From Pseudoalteromonas sp. HM-SA03 (GTDB lineage: Bacteria; Pseudomonadota; Gammaproteobacteria; Enterobacterales; Alteromonadaceae): a stretch of 59,707 nucleotides of DNA. The position numbers and the translations under genes are program-made. Every line of letters begins with the position of its first letter. The stretch's first letter is position 1. Shown here one piece after another: positions 37,029 through 46,146 of the stretch. The stretch covers positions 38,890-98,596 of the forward strand of contig NZ_NSDG01000052.1 in the NCBI RefSeq assembly GCF_002289345.1, in the 5' to 3' direction. Under the pieces are notes generated by a model. The model saw only the letters and a program-made list of their open reading frames with translations, was not told the DNA's origin and ran no database searches.

Positions 37029-37457
37029 CTACGCCTTTAGGTTACGTACTAATTCACTGTCGCTACTTTTCACGCTGCCGTCTTGGCCATATGTAATCGA
37101 AGTAGGTGCGCCAATTAAGATCCCTTTTAATTCACGTGTGCTTACATTAGCTTGGTGAGCCGTTTTAGCATTGATTTCATTTTTAGTTTGGCATTCGCGA
37201 AGTAGAGTACGTACTTTGGCGATGAGCGGAATTACATCATCGTGCTCAAAAACATGGGATTCGGTTTTTGACAATTCATTGTCGATCTTTTGTAGTTTTG
37301 AAATGAGAGTTAGCTTTTCACGAGCGATTTCTTTTAAATTGTCGCCACGCCGAGACGCAAGCTCGTCAAGCTCCTGCGCCAGAAGCAGGGTCATAGCTTC
37401 TAGCGTCGAGATTTGCTCTGAAAGTTTGTGGTGGCAAAGCCGAACCAAATCATCCAT
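37029..37457 (-). CDS. flgN: Flagellar export chaperone FlgN
   Basis: This 142-aa helical protein (MDDLVRLCHHKLSEQISTLE, ELDELASRRGDNLKEIAREK) has the size and heptad pattern of FlgN, the cytoplasmic chaperone of the hook-filament junction proteins FlgK and FlgL. ATG 37457 overlaps the flgM stop by eight bases, so the two are coupled; an upstream in-frame TTG at 37472 is less likely. The order flgA-flgM-flgN is the usual one. Confidence 0.85.
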   Translation of the reverse strand: MDDLVRLCHHKLSEQISTLEAMTLLLAQELDELASRRGDNLKEIAREKLTLISKLQKIDNELSKTESHVFEHDDVIPLIAKVRTLLRECQTKNEINAKTAHQANVSTRELKGILIGAPTSITYGQDGSVKSSDSELVRNLKA

Positions 37458-37773
37458 ATATTTCGAACTCAAATGCAGCTATGTTTTTGGCTAGTTTTTC
37501 CGCGTCAACTTGGTACTTGCCTTCTGCAATCGCTTTTTTCAGTTCTTCGACTTTTTTGTCGTCAAAGCCTGATGACTGCTGCGCTTTTTCATTGACTGTT
37601 TTCAGCTGTTGCGCTTGTGGAGTCAGACTGACTGAATCCGCAGCCGCTTTAGGTGTAGCTGGTGATTTAACTGACGCACTATTAGCATCATTTCTTTGCA
37701 ATTCAGCCTTCTGTTGCTTAACATTATTAGCAACGGATGTAGACTGATTTTGACCGTTAACTTGATTAACCAT
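37450..37773 (-). CDS. flgM: Anti-sigma-28 factor FlgM
   Basis: FlgM holds FliA (sigma-28) inactive until it is exported through the finished hook-basal body. The 107-aa protein has a disordered, Gln/Asn/Ser-rich N-terminus and the conserved C-terminal sigma-binding helices DSVSLTPQAQQL and KKVEELKKAIAEGKYQVDAEK. It has its own near-perfect sigma-28-type promoter, which gives the feedback expected for FlgM, and can also be read from flgA. Confidence 0.93.
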   Translation of the reverse strand: MVNQVNGQNQSTSVANNVKQQKAELQRNDANSASVKSPATPKAAADSVSLTPQAQQLKTVNEKAQQSSGFDDKKVEELKKAIAEGKYQVDAEKLAKNIAAFEFEIYG

Positions 37774-37809
37774 GTTTGTAGACCCAATAAAATTATACTC
37801 TCAGCCATG

Positions 37810-37836
37810 TTATCGGCATTCAGTAGTATTACTTTA
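37810..37836 (-). promoter_or_regulatory. Sigma-28 (FliA) promoter for flgM
   Basis: On the minus strand: TAAAGTAA-N11-GCCGATAA. The -10 octamer is identical to consensus, the -35 keeps TAAAG, and spacing is exactly 11. It lies in the flgA-flgM gap, 37 bp before the flgM ATG. Confidence 0.88.
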
Positions 37837-37845
37837 GCAAATTTT

Positions 37846-38553
37846 TTATAAATTCACCTCTACTGTTTCCACTTCTATTACTCTAGCACGTAAGGTTTTG
37901 CCAGAGCGAGAGTTTTTAATATTAATCAGCTCACCACGGTTGCCATCTTGCTGCGCTTCTCCTTGAGTTTTGATCACGAGTCCACCTGATTTGGCAATAA
38001 TCGTCACGGTATCGCCTTTGCAGACCATGCAAATATGGGCCTGAGTAAAGGCTTGACCCTCTCTGATATTACGTTTGCTTCTACTGCCTATTAGTATTGA
38101 CTTATCTTCTATGTAAGACACCCTACGAAAACGCTTTGGCTGATATTCTACTTTTACATCTTCATCCTGAATAACACGACCTTTTTCTAACATGGTTGCG
38201 CTAACTAGAATGGGGAAGAGGTGATCGATACGCACGTGGACGTATTGAGTCCAGCTTAGCGTATCGTTGCATCTAATTTGTACTGTCACTTGAGTGTTAA
38301 AAGGCGGAGTCATTGCTGTACTATATTGCAGTGGGGATTGACAATCCCGTGCTGGAATTCTTGAATCAAGTGGTATAGCAGTCAGGGATAGCTGGCTGTC
38401 GGGATCTTGCTCTACATTCGGCTCTACAAATTTTATTGCGCTTTGTTCTAAAATTTTGTTGTCATATTGCTGACAATAACCATAGTCAACGCCTATAAAA
38501 TAAGCGAACAAACAAAAAAACTGAATGTAATGGGTTTTTTTTAACAAACTCAT
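37846..38553 (-). CDS. flgA: Flagellar P-ring assembly chaperone FlgA
   Basis: FlgA is the periplasmic chaperone for FlgI polymerisation. The 235-aa protein has a signal peptide (hydrophobic core FFCLFAYFIGV) and a C-terminal SAF domain: VLVSATMLEKGRVIQDEDVK-type run written here as VSATMLEKGRVIQDED, then SKRNIREGQAFTQAHI and VTIIAKSGGLVIKTQGEA. It is divergent from cheV with a 140-bp gap, in which I find no sigma-54-type site. Confidence 0.9.
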   Translation of the reverse strand: MSLLKKTHYIQFFCLFAYFIGVDYGYCQQYDNKILEQSAIKFVEPNVEQDPDSQLSLTAIPLDSRIPARDCQSPLQYSTAMTPPFNTQVTVQIRCNDTLSWTQYVHVRIDHLFPILVSATMLEKGRVIQDEDVKVEYQPKRFRRVSYIEDKSILIGSRSKRNIREGQAFTQAHICMVCKGDTVTIIAKSGGLVIKTQGEAQQDGNRGELINIKNSRSGKTLRARVIEVETVEVNL

Positions 38554-38693
38554 GATGTTTCGACTATGCTTATGGGGTGAAACAAGGTATAAAGATTCTG
38601 CTTTAATAACTGCACCTAATCAAGGGTGGTAAACCATATCAGAGTCGAAGCAAAGATCGTTCCGATTAGCGGTTTATACAGTAGGAGATTGAA

Positions 38694-39626
38694 ATGGCAG
38701 GTATTTTAGACTCGGTTAACCAGCGTACACAGCTGGTTGGACAAAACCGTCTCGAGCTATTACTTTTTCGACTTCAAGGTCGACAGCGCTTCGGCATCAA
38801 TGTTTTCAAAGTTCGAGAAGTGCTGCAATGTCCAGCATTGACAAGCATGCCCAAGTCAAACCCGCTTATCCGAGGGGTTGCTCATATTCGAGGCCAAACG
38901 ATATCCGTAATTGATATGTCACTTGCGGTAGGTGGACCTCCTATTCAAGATATTCGTAACTGTTTTATTGTGATTGCAGAATACAACCGCTCAGTTCAAG
39001 GTTTTTTAGTCAGTGCAGTAGAACGCATTGTGAATATGAACTGGGAAAAAATAATGCCACCGCCATCTGGGGCTGGTCGGTATTCTTATTTGACCGCGGT
39101 TACAGAAATTGAAAACGAGCTAGTTGAAATATTAGACGTCGAAAAGATCCTCAATGAAATTTGCCCGATCAACACAGAAGTCAGTGCTGACATTGTCTCT
39201 GATGGTGAAATGCAAAAAGATTTAGGCGAGCGTATTGTTTTTATTGCTGATGATTCCGCCGTTGCTCGTAACCAGGTCAAGCGAGCATTGGAGCCATTAG
39301 GTGTTCAGACTGAGCTTGCGAAGAATGGCAAAGAAGCACTGATTAGGCTTCGTGAAATAGCGGAAATGGACTGCCAAAATAATGTCACTGAGCGAGTAGG
39401 GCTATTGATTTCTGACGTTGAAATGCCAGAAATGGATGGTTATACGCTAACGGCGGAAATAAAAGCTGATCCAAAATTAGCGCCATTGCATGTGATACTC
39501 CATACTTCACTGAGTGGTGTATTTAATCAGGCCATGATTGAGAAAGTCGGCGCTGATGATTTTATTGCTAAGTTTAACCCAGATGAATTAGCTTCAGCGG
39601 TTAAAAAATGGGTTCATTGTGATTAA
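38694..39626 (+). CDS. cheV: Chemotaxis coupling protein CheV
   Basis: CheV joins receptors to CheA through an N-terminal CheW-like domain (about residues 15-160, FGINVFKVREVLQCPALTSM, GVAHIRGQTISVIDMS) and is tuned by a C-terminal receiver domain (about 180-308) with FIADDSAVARNQ, phospho-acceptor in LISDVEMPEMDG and the conserved Lys in FIAKFNP. 310 aa. RBS AGGAGATT precedes the ATG. It is followed 15 bp later by cheR. Confidence 0.95.
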   Translation: MAGILDSVNQRTQLVGQNRLELLLFRLQGRQRFGINVFKVREVLQCPALTSMPKSNPLIRGVAHIRGQTISVIDMSLAVGGPPIQDIRNCFIVIAEYNRSVQGFLVSAVERIVNMNWEKIMPPPSGAGRYSYLTAVTEIENELVEILDVEKILNEICPINTEVSADIVSDGEMQKDLGERIVFIADDSAVARNQVKRALEPLGVQTELAKNGKEALIRLREIAEMDCQNNVTERVGLLISDVEMPEMDGYTLTAEIKADPKLAPLHVILHTSLSGVFNQAMIEKVGADDFIAKFNPDELASAVKKWVHCD

Positions 39627-39641
39627 AGCTGGTGGTAGCAC

Positions 39642-40475
39642 TTGGAAAATAAGCATTTAGAGCAAAAAGAGTACGACCAATTTAGAACCTTTTTGGAGCA
39701 ACAGTGCGGTATTGTACTGGGTGACAATAAATTGTACTTGGTCAAAAGCCGACTCGCTCCTCTGATGGCTCGCTTTGGTGTGGAAACACTTTCGTCCTTA
39801 GTAACTAAAACACTCAGTCCCCATGAGCGGCAATTGCGTGCCGCTGTGGTGGACGCGATGACAACGAATGAAACACTTTGGTTTAGGGATACTTATCCGT
39901 TTGAGCTAATTAAATCGAAAATCTTACCGGAGTTTAAAGACTTGAGACGTCCAGTTAAGATTTGGTCGGCGGCAAGTTCGTCAGGGCAAGAGCCGTATTC
40001 AATCGCGATGTCTGCGAGTGAATATGTGAGTAAAAGCCCTGGCGCGCTAAAAATGGGTGTTCAGATCGTTGGTACAGATATTTCTAACACGATGCTTGAT
40101 ATGTGTAAGAATGCTGAGTATGACGCGTTGGCGTTGGCGCGAGGGTTATCGCCTGAGCGCAGAAAGAAATTTTTTATGGATAGTGGCAATGGAATGGCTA
40201 AGGTAGTTGAACCTATCCGTAAAATGGTCAGTTTTAGACATTTAAACTTGCTAGATTCTTATGCGTTGATGGGTAAGTTTGATGTTATTTTCTGCCGTAA
40301 TGTCCTGATCTACTTTTCACCTGAAGTGAAAGCCAAAATCATTTCGCAATTTGCTCAGTCGTTAAACCCGAATGGTTATTTGTTTTTAGGGGCGTCGGAG
40401 TCGATGGCGGGGCTGAGTGACGATTTTAACATGATCCGTTGTAATCCTGGGATTATCTATCAGAAAAAGACTTAA
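39642..40475 (+). CDS. cheR: Chemotaxis protein methyltransferase CheR
   Basis: CheR methylates glutamates of chemoreceptors with SAM. An N-terminal helical domain (YDQFRTFLEQQCGIVLGDNK) precedes the methyltransferase domain with IWSAASSSGQEPYSIAM, VGTDISNTMLDMC and FDVIFCRNVLIYFSPE. 277 aa. The start is TTG 39642: an in-frame stop lies just upstream at 39636 and no ATG precedes the conserved N-domain, so TTG is the only sensible start. The pair cheV-cheR upstream of flgB is standard in Vibrio and Alteromonadales. Confidence 0.94.
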   Translation: MENKHLEQKEYDQFRTFLEQQCGIVLGDNKLYLVKSRLAPLMARFGVETLSSLVTKTLSPHERQLRAAVVDAMTTNETLWFRDTYPFELIKSKILPEFKDLRRPVKIWSAASSSGQEPYSIAMSASEYVSKSPGALKMGVQIVGTDISNTMLDMCKNAEYDALALARGLSPERRKKFFMDSGNGMAKVVEPIRKMVSFRHLNLLDSYALMGKFDVIFCRNVLIYFSPEVKAKIISQFAQSLNPNGYLFLGASESMAGLSDDFNMIRCNPGIIYQKKT

Positions 40476-40704
40476 TACTCACATATAGCGGCAGGGATGG
40501 TCGCTATAGTTATTATGTGCAACTTGTAACGCAATTCCAATAATTATCTCCAGCCTTTTAATCTTAAATTGCTTCAGCCAAGCTACCAGTTATTCATACG
40601 CTTTTTCTCATTTAAGTCACCTCTTTAACATTGGTTCAAGTTTAATTATTCCAAAAATATAATTTAACGTTTTGAAATTTAAGAGATAAATTTAGATTTA
40701 AAAC

Positions 40705-40720
40705 TGGCCTAAAGATTGCT
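40705..40720 (+). promoter_or_regulatory. Sigma-54-type promoter for the flgB operon
   Basis: TGGCCT-N5-TTGCT with GG-N10-GC spacing, 35 bp before the flgB ATG. The rest of the 280-bp cheR-flgB gap is A/T-rich with only a weak hairpin after cheR. Confidence 0.75.
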
Positions 40721-40755
40721 TTATCATACCTGAGTCAATTTTTTGGAGTCAGATA

Positions 40756-41166
40756 ATGGCAATTAGTTTCGATAAAGCGTTGGGTATACATCAGCATACG
40801 ATGCTGCTGCGCTCACAGCGCGCTGAAATTCTAGCAAGCAATATCGCAAACGCAGACACTCCAGGATACAAAGCTAAAGATATTGACTTTGCTAGTGCTT
40901 TAAAAGCGGCAAAGACAATGCAAAGAAGCGGCAATGATATGGTTAGAACTGATGCAAAACACCTTAGTGGTGGTACCAAAATGAGTAATTCATCTGAACT
41001 ATATCGTTCACCAAATCAAGCAGATACAGGTGATGGTAACTCAGTTGATATACAAGTGGAACGAAATTTGTATGTACAAAATGCATTAGAGTACCAAGCC
41101 AGTTTGCAATTTCTTGGTGGTAAGTTCAGTGGTCTTAAAAAGGCACTCGGCGGGCAAGGGGCATAA
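40756..41166 (+). CDS. flgB: Flagellar proximal rod protein FlgB
   Basis: The 136-aa rod subunit has the rod/hook N-terminal motif ASNIANADTPGYKAKDIDFA and a C-terminal helix (QNALEYQASLQFLGGKFSGL). It begins the flgBCDE unit, with GGAG at 40745-40748 as ribosome-binding site, and ends two bases before flgC. Confidence 0.95.
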   Translation: MAISFDKALGIHQHTMLLRSQRAEILASNIANADTPGYKAKDIDFASALKAAKTMQRSGNDMVRTDAKHLSGGTKMSNSSELYRSPNQADTGDGNSVDIQVERNLYVQNALEYQASLQFLGGKFSGLKKALGGQGA

Positions 41167-41168
41167 TT

Positions 41169-41600
41169 ATGAGTTTATATAACGTTTTCGATATTGCGGG
41201 TTCAGGAATGAGTGCACAGAATGTGCGACTAAATACCACCGCAAGTAATATCTCAAACGCAAACTCAGTGAGTTCTAGCCAAGATACCGTATATCGCGCT
41301 AGACATCCTGTATTTGCCGCAGAACTTTCCAAAGCTGCAGCTTCCCAAAACAATGTCGCGGGATCTTCGGTTGGAGTAAAAGTATTAGGTGTGGTTGAAA
41401 GCGATAAGCCGCTTCAAGTTGAGTACAACCCAAACCACCCAAGTGCTGACGCAAATGGCTACATTTATAAACCGAATGTGAATGTGGTAGAGGAGATGGC
41501 AAACATGGTTTCTGCTTCTCGCTCTTACCAAACCAATGTTCAAGTTGCAGACGCTGCAAAGCAAATGCTTAGTAAAACATTGCAACTAGGCCAGCGCTAA
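41169..41600 (+). CDS. flgC: Flagellar rod protein FlgC
   Basis: 143 aa, with the N-terminal FDIAGSGMSAQNVRLNTTAS and C-terminal NVNVVEEMANMVSASRSYQT motifs of FlgC, the other proximal rod protein. Located between flgB and flgD with very short spacings, it is part of the same operon. Confidence 0.95.
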   Translation: MSLYNVFDIAGSGMSAQNVRLNTTASNISNANSVSSSQDTVYRARHPVFAAELSKAAASQNNVAGSSVGVKVLGVVESDKPLQVEYNPNHPSADANGYIYKPNVNVVEEMANMVSASRSYQTNVQVADAAKQMLSKTLQLGQR

Positions 41601-41617
41601 ATTGGGAGTAACAGCTG

Positions 41618-42301
41618 ATGAGTAATAATGTAAATGCCACTTCTTCAACGGGTGTAGATTCACTCTACTGGGATAGGCAAAAACAGGCTGAGGAGAAAAA
41701 GCCCAGAGATGAGCTATCGCAAGAAGATTTCTTCTCGCTGCTTACTCAACAGCTCTCTTTCCAAGATCCAAGTAAGCCTGCGGACAACGATCAAATGATC
41801 GCGCAGATGACAAGTTTTACCATGGCCGAGGGGATCTCAAAGTTAAATGAGAACTTTGATTCATTAGCTGCATCGATGACTTCTAACTCGGCGCTTCAAG
41901 CATCAACGCTGATTGGTAAAAAAGCCTTACTCGAGTCAACGACGTTGGAACATGGCGACGATGCACTTACGAAAGGGTCTGTGATTGTACAGGAGCCGGT
42001 TCAGAATCTATCAGTGGGTATCTATGATGAATCTGGAGCGCTTGTAAACACGCTTGAATTTGGCGAACAAAGTGTGGGCGCTGTGCGATTCGATTGGGAT
42101 GGTAAAAATAAAGACGGTGAGATGATGCCTCCAGGTGAATACACCATAAAAGCGGAGGGTATGATTGAAGGTGAATATCAAACTTTACCGTCGGCCACAT
42201 TTAGAAATATAGACAGTGTTAATGTTAATGGTGCTAATGGCATCGTCATTAATACCAAAGAAGGCGCGGTGCGCTTAACTGATATTGCTGAAATAGCATA
42301 G
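41618..42301 (+). CDS. flgD: Hook assembly scaffold FlgD
   Basis: FlgD caps the growing hook and is discarded on completion. The 227-aa protein has a flexible Ser/Thr-rich start, the conserved helical segment LSQEDFFSLLTQQLSFQDPS with PADNDQMIAQMTSFTMAEGI, and a C-terminal FlgD Ig/FN-III-like and Tudor-like region (RFDWDGKNKDGEMMPPGEYT). Between flgC and flgE. Confidence 0.94.
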   Translation: MSNNVNATSSTGVDSLYWDRQKQAEEKKPRDELSQEDFFSLLTQQLSFQDPSKPADNDQMIAQMTSFTMAEGISKLNENFDSLAASMTSNSALQASTLIGKKALLESTTLEHGDDALTKGSVIVQEPVQNLSVGIYDESGALVNTLEFGEQSVGAVRFDWDGKNKDGEMMPPGEYTIKAEGMIEGEYQTLPSATFRNIDSVNVNGANGIVINTKEGAVRLTDIAEIA

Positions 42302-42342
42302 TAGTTTTAAAGAATTAACCTTAAGAACTTAGAGGTGAGAGT

Positions 42343-43743
42343 ATGAGTTTCAATATAGCACTGACAGGTATTGCCGCCGCGCAAAAAGACTTGGACGTAA
42401 CAGCAAATAACATTGCTAACGTGAACACGACGGGCTTTAAAGAGTCTCGCGCAGAATTTGCTGATGTTTACGCGTCTTCGGTTTTTAGCTCTGGCAAAAC
42501 GAAAAATGGTGATGGTGTACAAACGACCATGGTTGCACAGCAATTCCACCAAGGATCATTAAAGTTTACGCAAAACTCGCTAGACTTGGCGATTGAGGGC
42601 GAAGGCTATTTTGCCATGTCAAACTCTCTTCAGTCGCAGGATTTCACCTATTCTCGTGCCGGCGCATTTAAGCTCAATAAAGATAACTTTATCGTGAATG
42701 CTAAGGGTGACTACTTGCAAGGCTTCCCTGTTGATCCATCAACCGGTGATACCACGTCTTTGAGTTTAAGCACAACATCGCCTGTTCAAATTCCTGATGC
42801 ATCGGGTTCTCCTCGTGCAACCTCACAAATCTATACTTCGTTTAACCTAGATGCGACGGCGCAACCACCGACAATTGCTTTTGATCCTGAACAACGTGCT
42901 TCATATAATTCAAGAACTGCAATTACGGTATATGACTCATTGGGTGAATCACATACATTGCAGTTGTTCTTTAGAAAAACGGCGGATAATGAGTGGTCTA
43001 CATATGCAACGATGGACGACAAACCTTTTAACCATAATGCTCAGCAAATTGATCCAGCAGCAACACCGCCTGTTCCATATACGCCAGTTAGCGTGTTCCG
43101 TTTCGACGCAAGCGGTATTCCATCAGAAACGGCAGCTGATCCTTCAGCTACGCCGCTTGTGTTTAACAATAATACCGGCTCGACATTTAACCCCTTAAGT
43201 CTTGCTGGACCGCAAGATGCGGTCGATCCAACTATTGGTATGTCAAACTTGTTAGAAAATGGTGCAACCTTCCCGAATGATATTGTTGTTAACTGGCGTG
43301 ATGAAGCAAACACGGCTCAGAAGCTACCAACTCAATATTCATCGGGTCGATTTGAAGTAAAAGCATTGGAGCAAGACGGTGCGACCGTTGGCCGCTTAGC
43401 AGGTATTGATATCGGTACTGATGGCAAAGTAGTAGCTTCATACACTAACGGTGACTCGACGTTCCTAGGGCAAGTCGCGCTAGTACGCTTCCCCAACTCT
43501 CAAGGCCTCCAAGCGATTGGTAATACTGAGTGGAAGAAAAGTCTATCTTCTGGTGAGCCGCTTGCAGGCGAACCAAACACAGGTACGCTTGGTGGTATTA
43601 GTTCATCGGCCCTAGAGCAATCGAACGTTAACCTGACTAACGAGTTAGTAGACCTTATTAGCGCTCAACGTAACTTCCAAGCGAATTCTCGAGCGCTTGA
43701 GGTTAATTCAACATTACAACAAAATATATTACAGATCCGATAA
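42343..43743 (+). CDS. flgE: Flagellar hook protein FlgE
   Basis: FlgE builds the universal joint between rod and filament. The 466-aa protein starts FNIALTGIAAAQKDLDVTAN with NIANVNTTGFKESRAEFADV, and ends with the D0 helix ELVDLISAQRNFQANSRALE. The central variable domains (about 150-380) are longer than in E. coli (402 aa), giving its larger size. An intrinsic terminator follows, ending the flgB-E unit. Confidence 0.95.
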   Translation: MSFNIALTGIAAAQKDLDVTANNIANVNTTGFKESRAEFADVYASSVFSSGKTKNGDGVQTTMVAQQFHQGSLKFTQNSLDLAIEGEGYFAMSNSLQSQDFTYSRAGAFKLNKDNFIVNAKGDYLQGFPVDPSTGDTTSLSLSTTSPVQIPDASGSPRATSQIYTSFNLDATAQPPTIAFDPEQRASYNSRTAITVYDSLGESHTLQLFFRKTADNEWSTYATMDDKPFNHNAQQIDPAATPPVPYTPVSVFRFDASGIPSETAADPSATPLVFNNNTGSTFNPLSLAGPQDAVDPTIGMSNLLENGATFPNDIVVNWRDEANTAQKLPTQYSSGRFEVKALEQDGATVGRLAGIDIGTDGKVVASYTNGDSTFLGQVALVRFPNSQGLQAIGNTEWKKSLSSGEPLAGEPNTGTLGGISSSALEQSNVNLTNELVDLISAQRNFQANSRALEVNSTLQQNILQIR

Positions 43744-43757
43744 TATATTATGCCCTC

Positions 43758-43788
43758 CAAAGGCTGCTCCAAAGGCAGCCTTTTTTAT
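43758..43788 (+). terminator. Intrinsic terminator after flgE
   Basis: Stem AAGGCTGC / GCAGCCTT with a 7-nt loop and T-run, 15-45 bp after the flgE stop. Confidence 0.9.
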
Positions 43789-43813
43789 GTCCGTCAAAAA
43801 CATCTCCTCACTT

Positions 43814-43829
43814 TGGCACTGTGCTTGCA
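43814..43829 (+). promoter_or_regulatory. Sigma-54-type promoter for the flgF operon
   Basis: TGGCAC-N5-TTGCA, a full consensus -24/-12 element with GG-N10-GC spacing, 37 bp before the flgF ATG and just after the flgE terminator. Confidence 0.88.
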
Positions 43830-43866
43830 TTAACTAGGTTAAGTTTGAATTTTATAGGTCATCGTC

Positions 43867-44631
43867 ATGGATAAAATGGTGTATATCGCAATGTCAGGCG
43901 CTAAGCAGAGCTTACGCGGTGTGGCACTCAAAGCGAATAACCTTGCTAATGCCAACACGACTGGCTTCAAAGCAGATTTTGCTCAAGCGCGCTCAATGCA
44001 GGCGTTTGGTGAAGGTCTACCTACTCGAGTCTTCGCGATGCAGGAGCGCCCTGGTACTAATATGACTGGTGGTGCAATCGTTGAAACTGGTCGTGAGCTT
44101 GATATTGCAGTAGATGATAAGTCGTGGATCAGTGTTGTTGACGCGTCGGGCGAAGAAGCTTACACCAAAGTCGGCACGCTCAATATTCGTAATGATGGTG
44201 CGTTGGTCACAGCCCATGGGCGTCAACTTATTGGCGAAGGTGGACCTATTGTCTTACCTATTCCCGTTGATAAAGTGGTGTTTAGTGACGATGGCTCTAT
44301 TCAAGTGCGCCCACAAGGCGCTCCTGCTAACTTTCTTGAAGTGGTTGATAGGCTGAAAATTATTGAAGCAGATAATAGTAAGCTACAAAAAGGTAATGAC
44401 GGCCTATATAGACCAAAAGAAGATAAGCTAGAAGATGGGATCTGTGGCTTTTGTGAAATATCACCAACCGCGAAAGTGATGAGTGGCTTCTTAGAGATGT
44501 CCAACGTCAATCCCGTTCATGAGATGGTGGATATGATCAACCATCAAAGACAATTTGAAATGCAAATTAAGCTGATGAAAACAGCTGAAGAAATAGATGA
44601 GCGACACACTTCGCTCCTACGCATAGTTTAA
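43867..44631 (+). CDS. flgF: Flagellar rod protein FlgF
   Basis: The 254-aa proximal rod component has the start MVYIAMSGAKQSLRGVALKA with NNLANANTTGFKADF and the closing helix NPVHEMVDMINHQRQFEMQI. It begins the flgFGHI unit and is followed by its paralogue flgG 16 bp downstream. Confidence 0.95.
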   Translation: MDKMVYIAMSGAKQSLRGVALKANNLANANTTGFKADFAQARSMQAFGEGLPTRVFAMQERPGTNMTGGAIVETGRELDIAVDDKSWISVVDASGEEAYTKVGTLNIRNDGALVTAHGRQLIGEGGPIVLPIPVDKVVFSDDGSIQVRPQGAPANFLEVVDRLKIIEADNSKLQKGNDGLYRPKEDKLEDGICGFCEISPTAKVMSGFLEMSNVNPVHEMVDMINHQRQFEMQIKLMKTAEEIDERHTSLLRIV

Positions 44632-44647
44632 GAGTGAGGTAGAGATT

Positions 44648-45436
44648 ATGAATCCGGCATTGTGGATAAGTAAAACAGGTTTAGATGCTCAGCAAACTGA
44701 TATTTCAGTTATTTCGAACAACTTGGCGAACGCCAGTACCGTTGGCTACAAAAAGAGTCGTGCGATATTCGAAGATTTACTGTATCAAAACATCAACCAA
44801 CCTGGTGGCCGCAGCTCTCAAGATACAGAACTACCGTCTGGTTTGATGCTTGGTGCAGGTGCCAAGGTGGTCGCCAACCAAAAGAACTTTTCTCAAGGTA
44901 ATATGTTAAGTACCGAAAATTCTTTGGATTGGATGATCCAAGGCCCGGGCTTTTTTGAGATTCAGATGCCAGATGGCACAACTGCGTATTCAAGAAACGG
45001 TCAGTTCACGACGGATGAAGAAGGCCGAATTGTTACTTCAGGCGCAGGTTTCCCTGTGTTACCTGAGATGAATGTACCCGACGATGCACAGTCAATCACT
45101 ATCTCTCAAGATGGCGAAGTATCAGTGCGCGTTGCAGGGCAAGCTGAAAACGTTGTTATAGGGCAGTTGACTATCAGTGACTTTATTAATCCATCAGGTC
45201 TTGAGCCAATTGGACAAAACCTTTATACGGAAACTGCGGTGAGTGGTGCACCCGTACAAGGTAACCCAAGCGTTGAAGGGTTAGGTAAAGTTGTTCAAGG
45301 CGCACTTGAGACGTCAAACGTTAATGTGACGGAAGAGCTTGTAAATCTAATCGAAACTCAACGTGTGTATGAAATGAACTCAAAAGTGATTTCAACGGTA
45401 GATCAGATGCTGAGCTACATTAATCAACAGCTGTAA
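44648..45436 (+). CDS. flgG: Flagellar distal rod protein FlgG
   Basis: The 262-aa distal rod protein starts MNPALWISKTGLDAQQTDIS with NNLANASTVGYKKSRAIFED, and carries the FlgG-specific QNINQPGGRSSQDTELPSG, part of the loop that stiffens the rod relative to the hook. It ends ELVNLIETQRVYEMNSKVIS. Confidence 0.96.
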   Translation: MNPALWISKTGLDAQQTDISVISNNLANASTVGYKKSRAIFEDLLYQNINQPGGRSSQDTELPSGLMLGAGAKVVANQKNFSQGNMLSTENSLDWMIQGPGFFEIQMPDGTTAYSRNGQFTTDEEGRIVTSGAGFPVLPEMNVPDDAQSITISQDGEVSVRVAGQAENVVIGQLTISDFINPSGLEPIGQNLYTETAVSGAPVQGNPSVEGLGKVVQGALETSNVNVTEELVNLIETQRVYEMNSKVISTVDQMLSYINQQL

Positions 45437-45452
45437 TTGGGTAGGGGGTATT

Positions 45453-46136
45453 ATGCGTGCATTATATTTAACCATCGTAACGGTCGCTGCATTATCTGGA
45501 TGTAGTACAACACAAAATAAAAATGTGGTGCGTGACGATCCGTATTATGCACCTATCTATCCCGAGGATAATCAAGCCCAAATGGTGGCAACAGGGTCAT
45601 TATTTAATACGCAGTTTTCCAATGATCTTTACGCTGACAAAAAAGCGTTAAGAGTCGGTGATATTATTACCATCGTACTTAGAGAAACGACTCAGGCGAC
45701 CAAAGCTGCAAATTCTGAGCTGGATAAATCTAGTGATTCGAGCCTAGACCCTGTGATTGGCCTAGGTGGCAACGCCATTAATATCGGAAAAGAAGCAATA
45801 CAGTTTGGTGCTAAATCCAGTTCTTCTTTTTCTGGTGATTCGAAGTCTAATCAGTCCAACAGCTTATTTGGTAATATTTCAGTCAATGTTACCAGAGTGC
45901 TTCCTAATGGCAATTTAGTGATCCGCGGCGAAAAGTGGTTAACTCTTAATACTGGTGAGGAATTTATTCGCTTAGAAGGGTTGGTAAGACCTCAGGATGT
46001 GACCGCAGATAACACCGTTGAGTCCAATCGAGTGGCAAATGCCAGAATTCAATATTCAGGTAAAGGTGACCAGCAAGAAGTGCAAAGTGCAGGTTGGTTA
46101 ACGAGTTTCTTTATGAGCGCGCTGATGCCGTTTTAA
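45453..46136 (+). CDS. flgH: Flagellar L-ring lipoprotein FlgH
   Basis: The 227-aa outer-membrane lipoprotein (lipobox TVAALSGC) forms the L-ring bushing. Family motifs are [40 protein letters not shown] and [20 protein letters not shown]. flgI starts within a few bases of its stop. Confidence 0.96.
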   Translation: MRALYLTIVTVAALSGCSTTQNKNVVRDDPYYAPIYPEDNQAQMVATGSLFNTQFSNDLYADKKALRVGDIITIVLRETTQATKAANSELDKSSDSSLDPVIGLGGNAINIGKEAIQFGAKSSSSFSGDSKSNQSNSLFGNISVNVTRVLPNGNLVIRGEKWLTLNTGEEFIRLEGLVRPQDVTADNTVESNRVANARIQYSGKGDQQEVQSAGWLTSFFMSALMPF

Positions 46137-46146
46137 GGTGCTGAAA

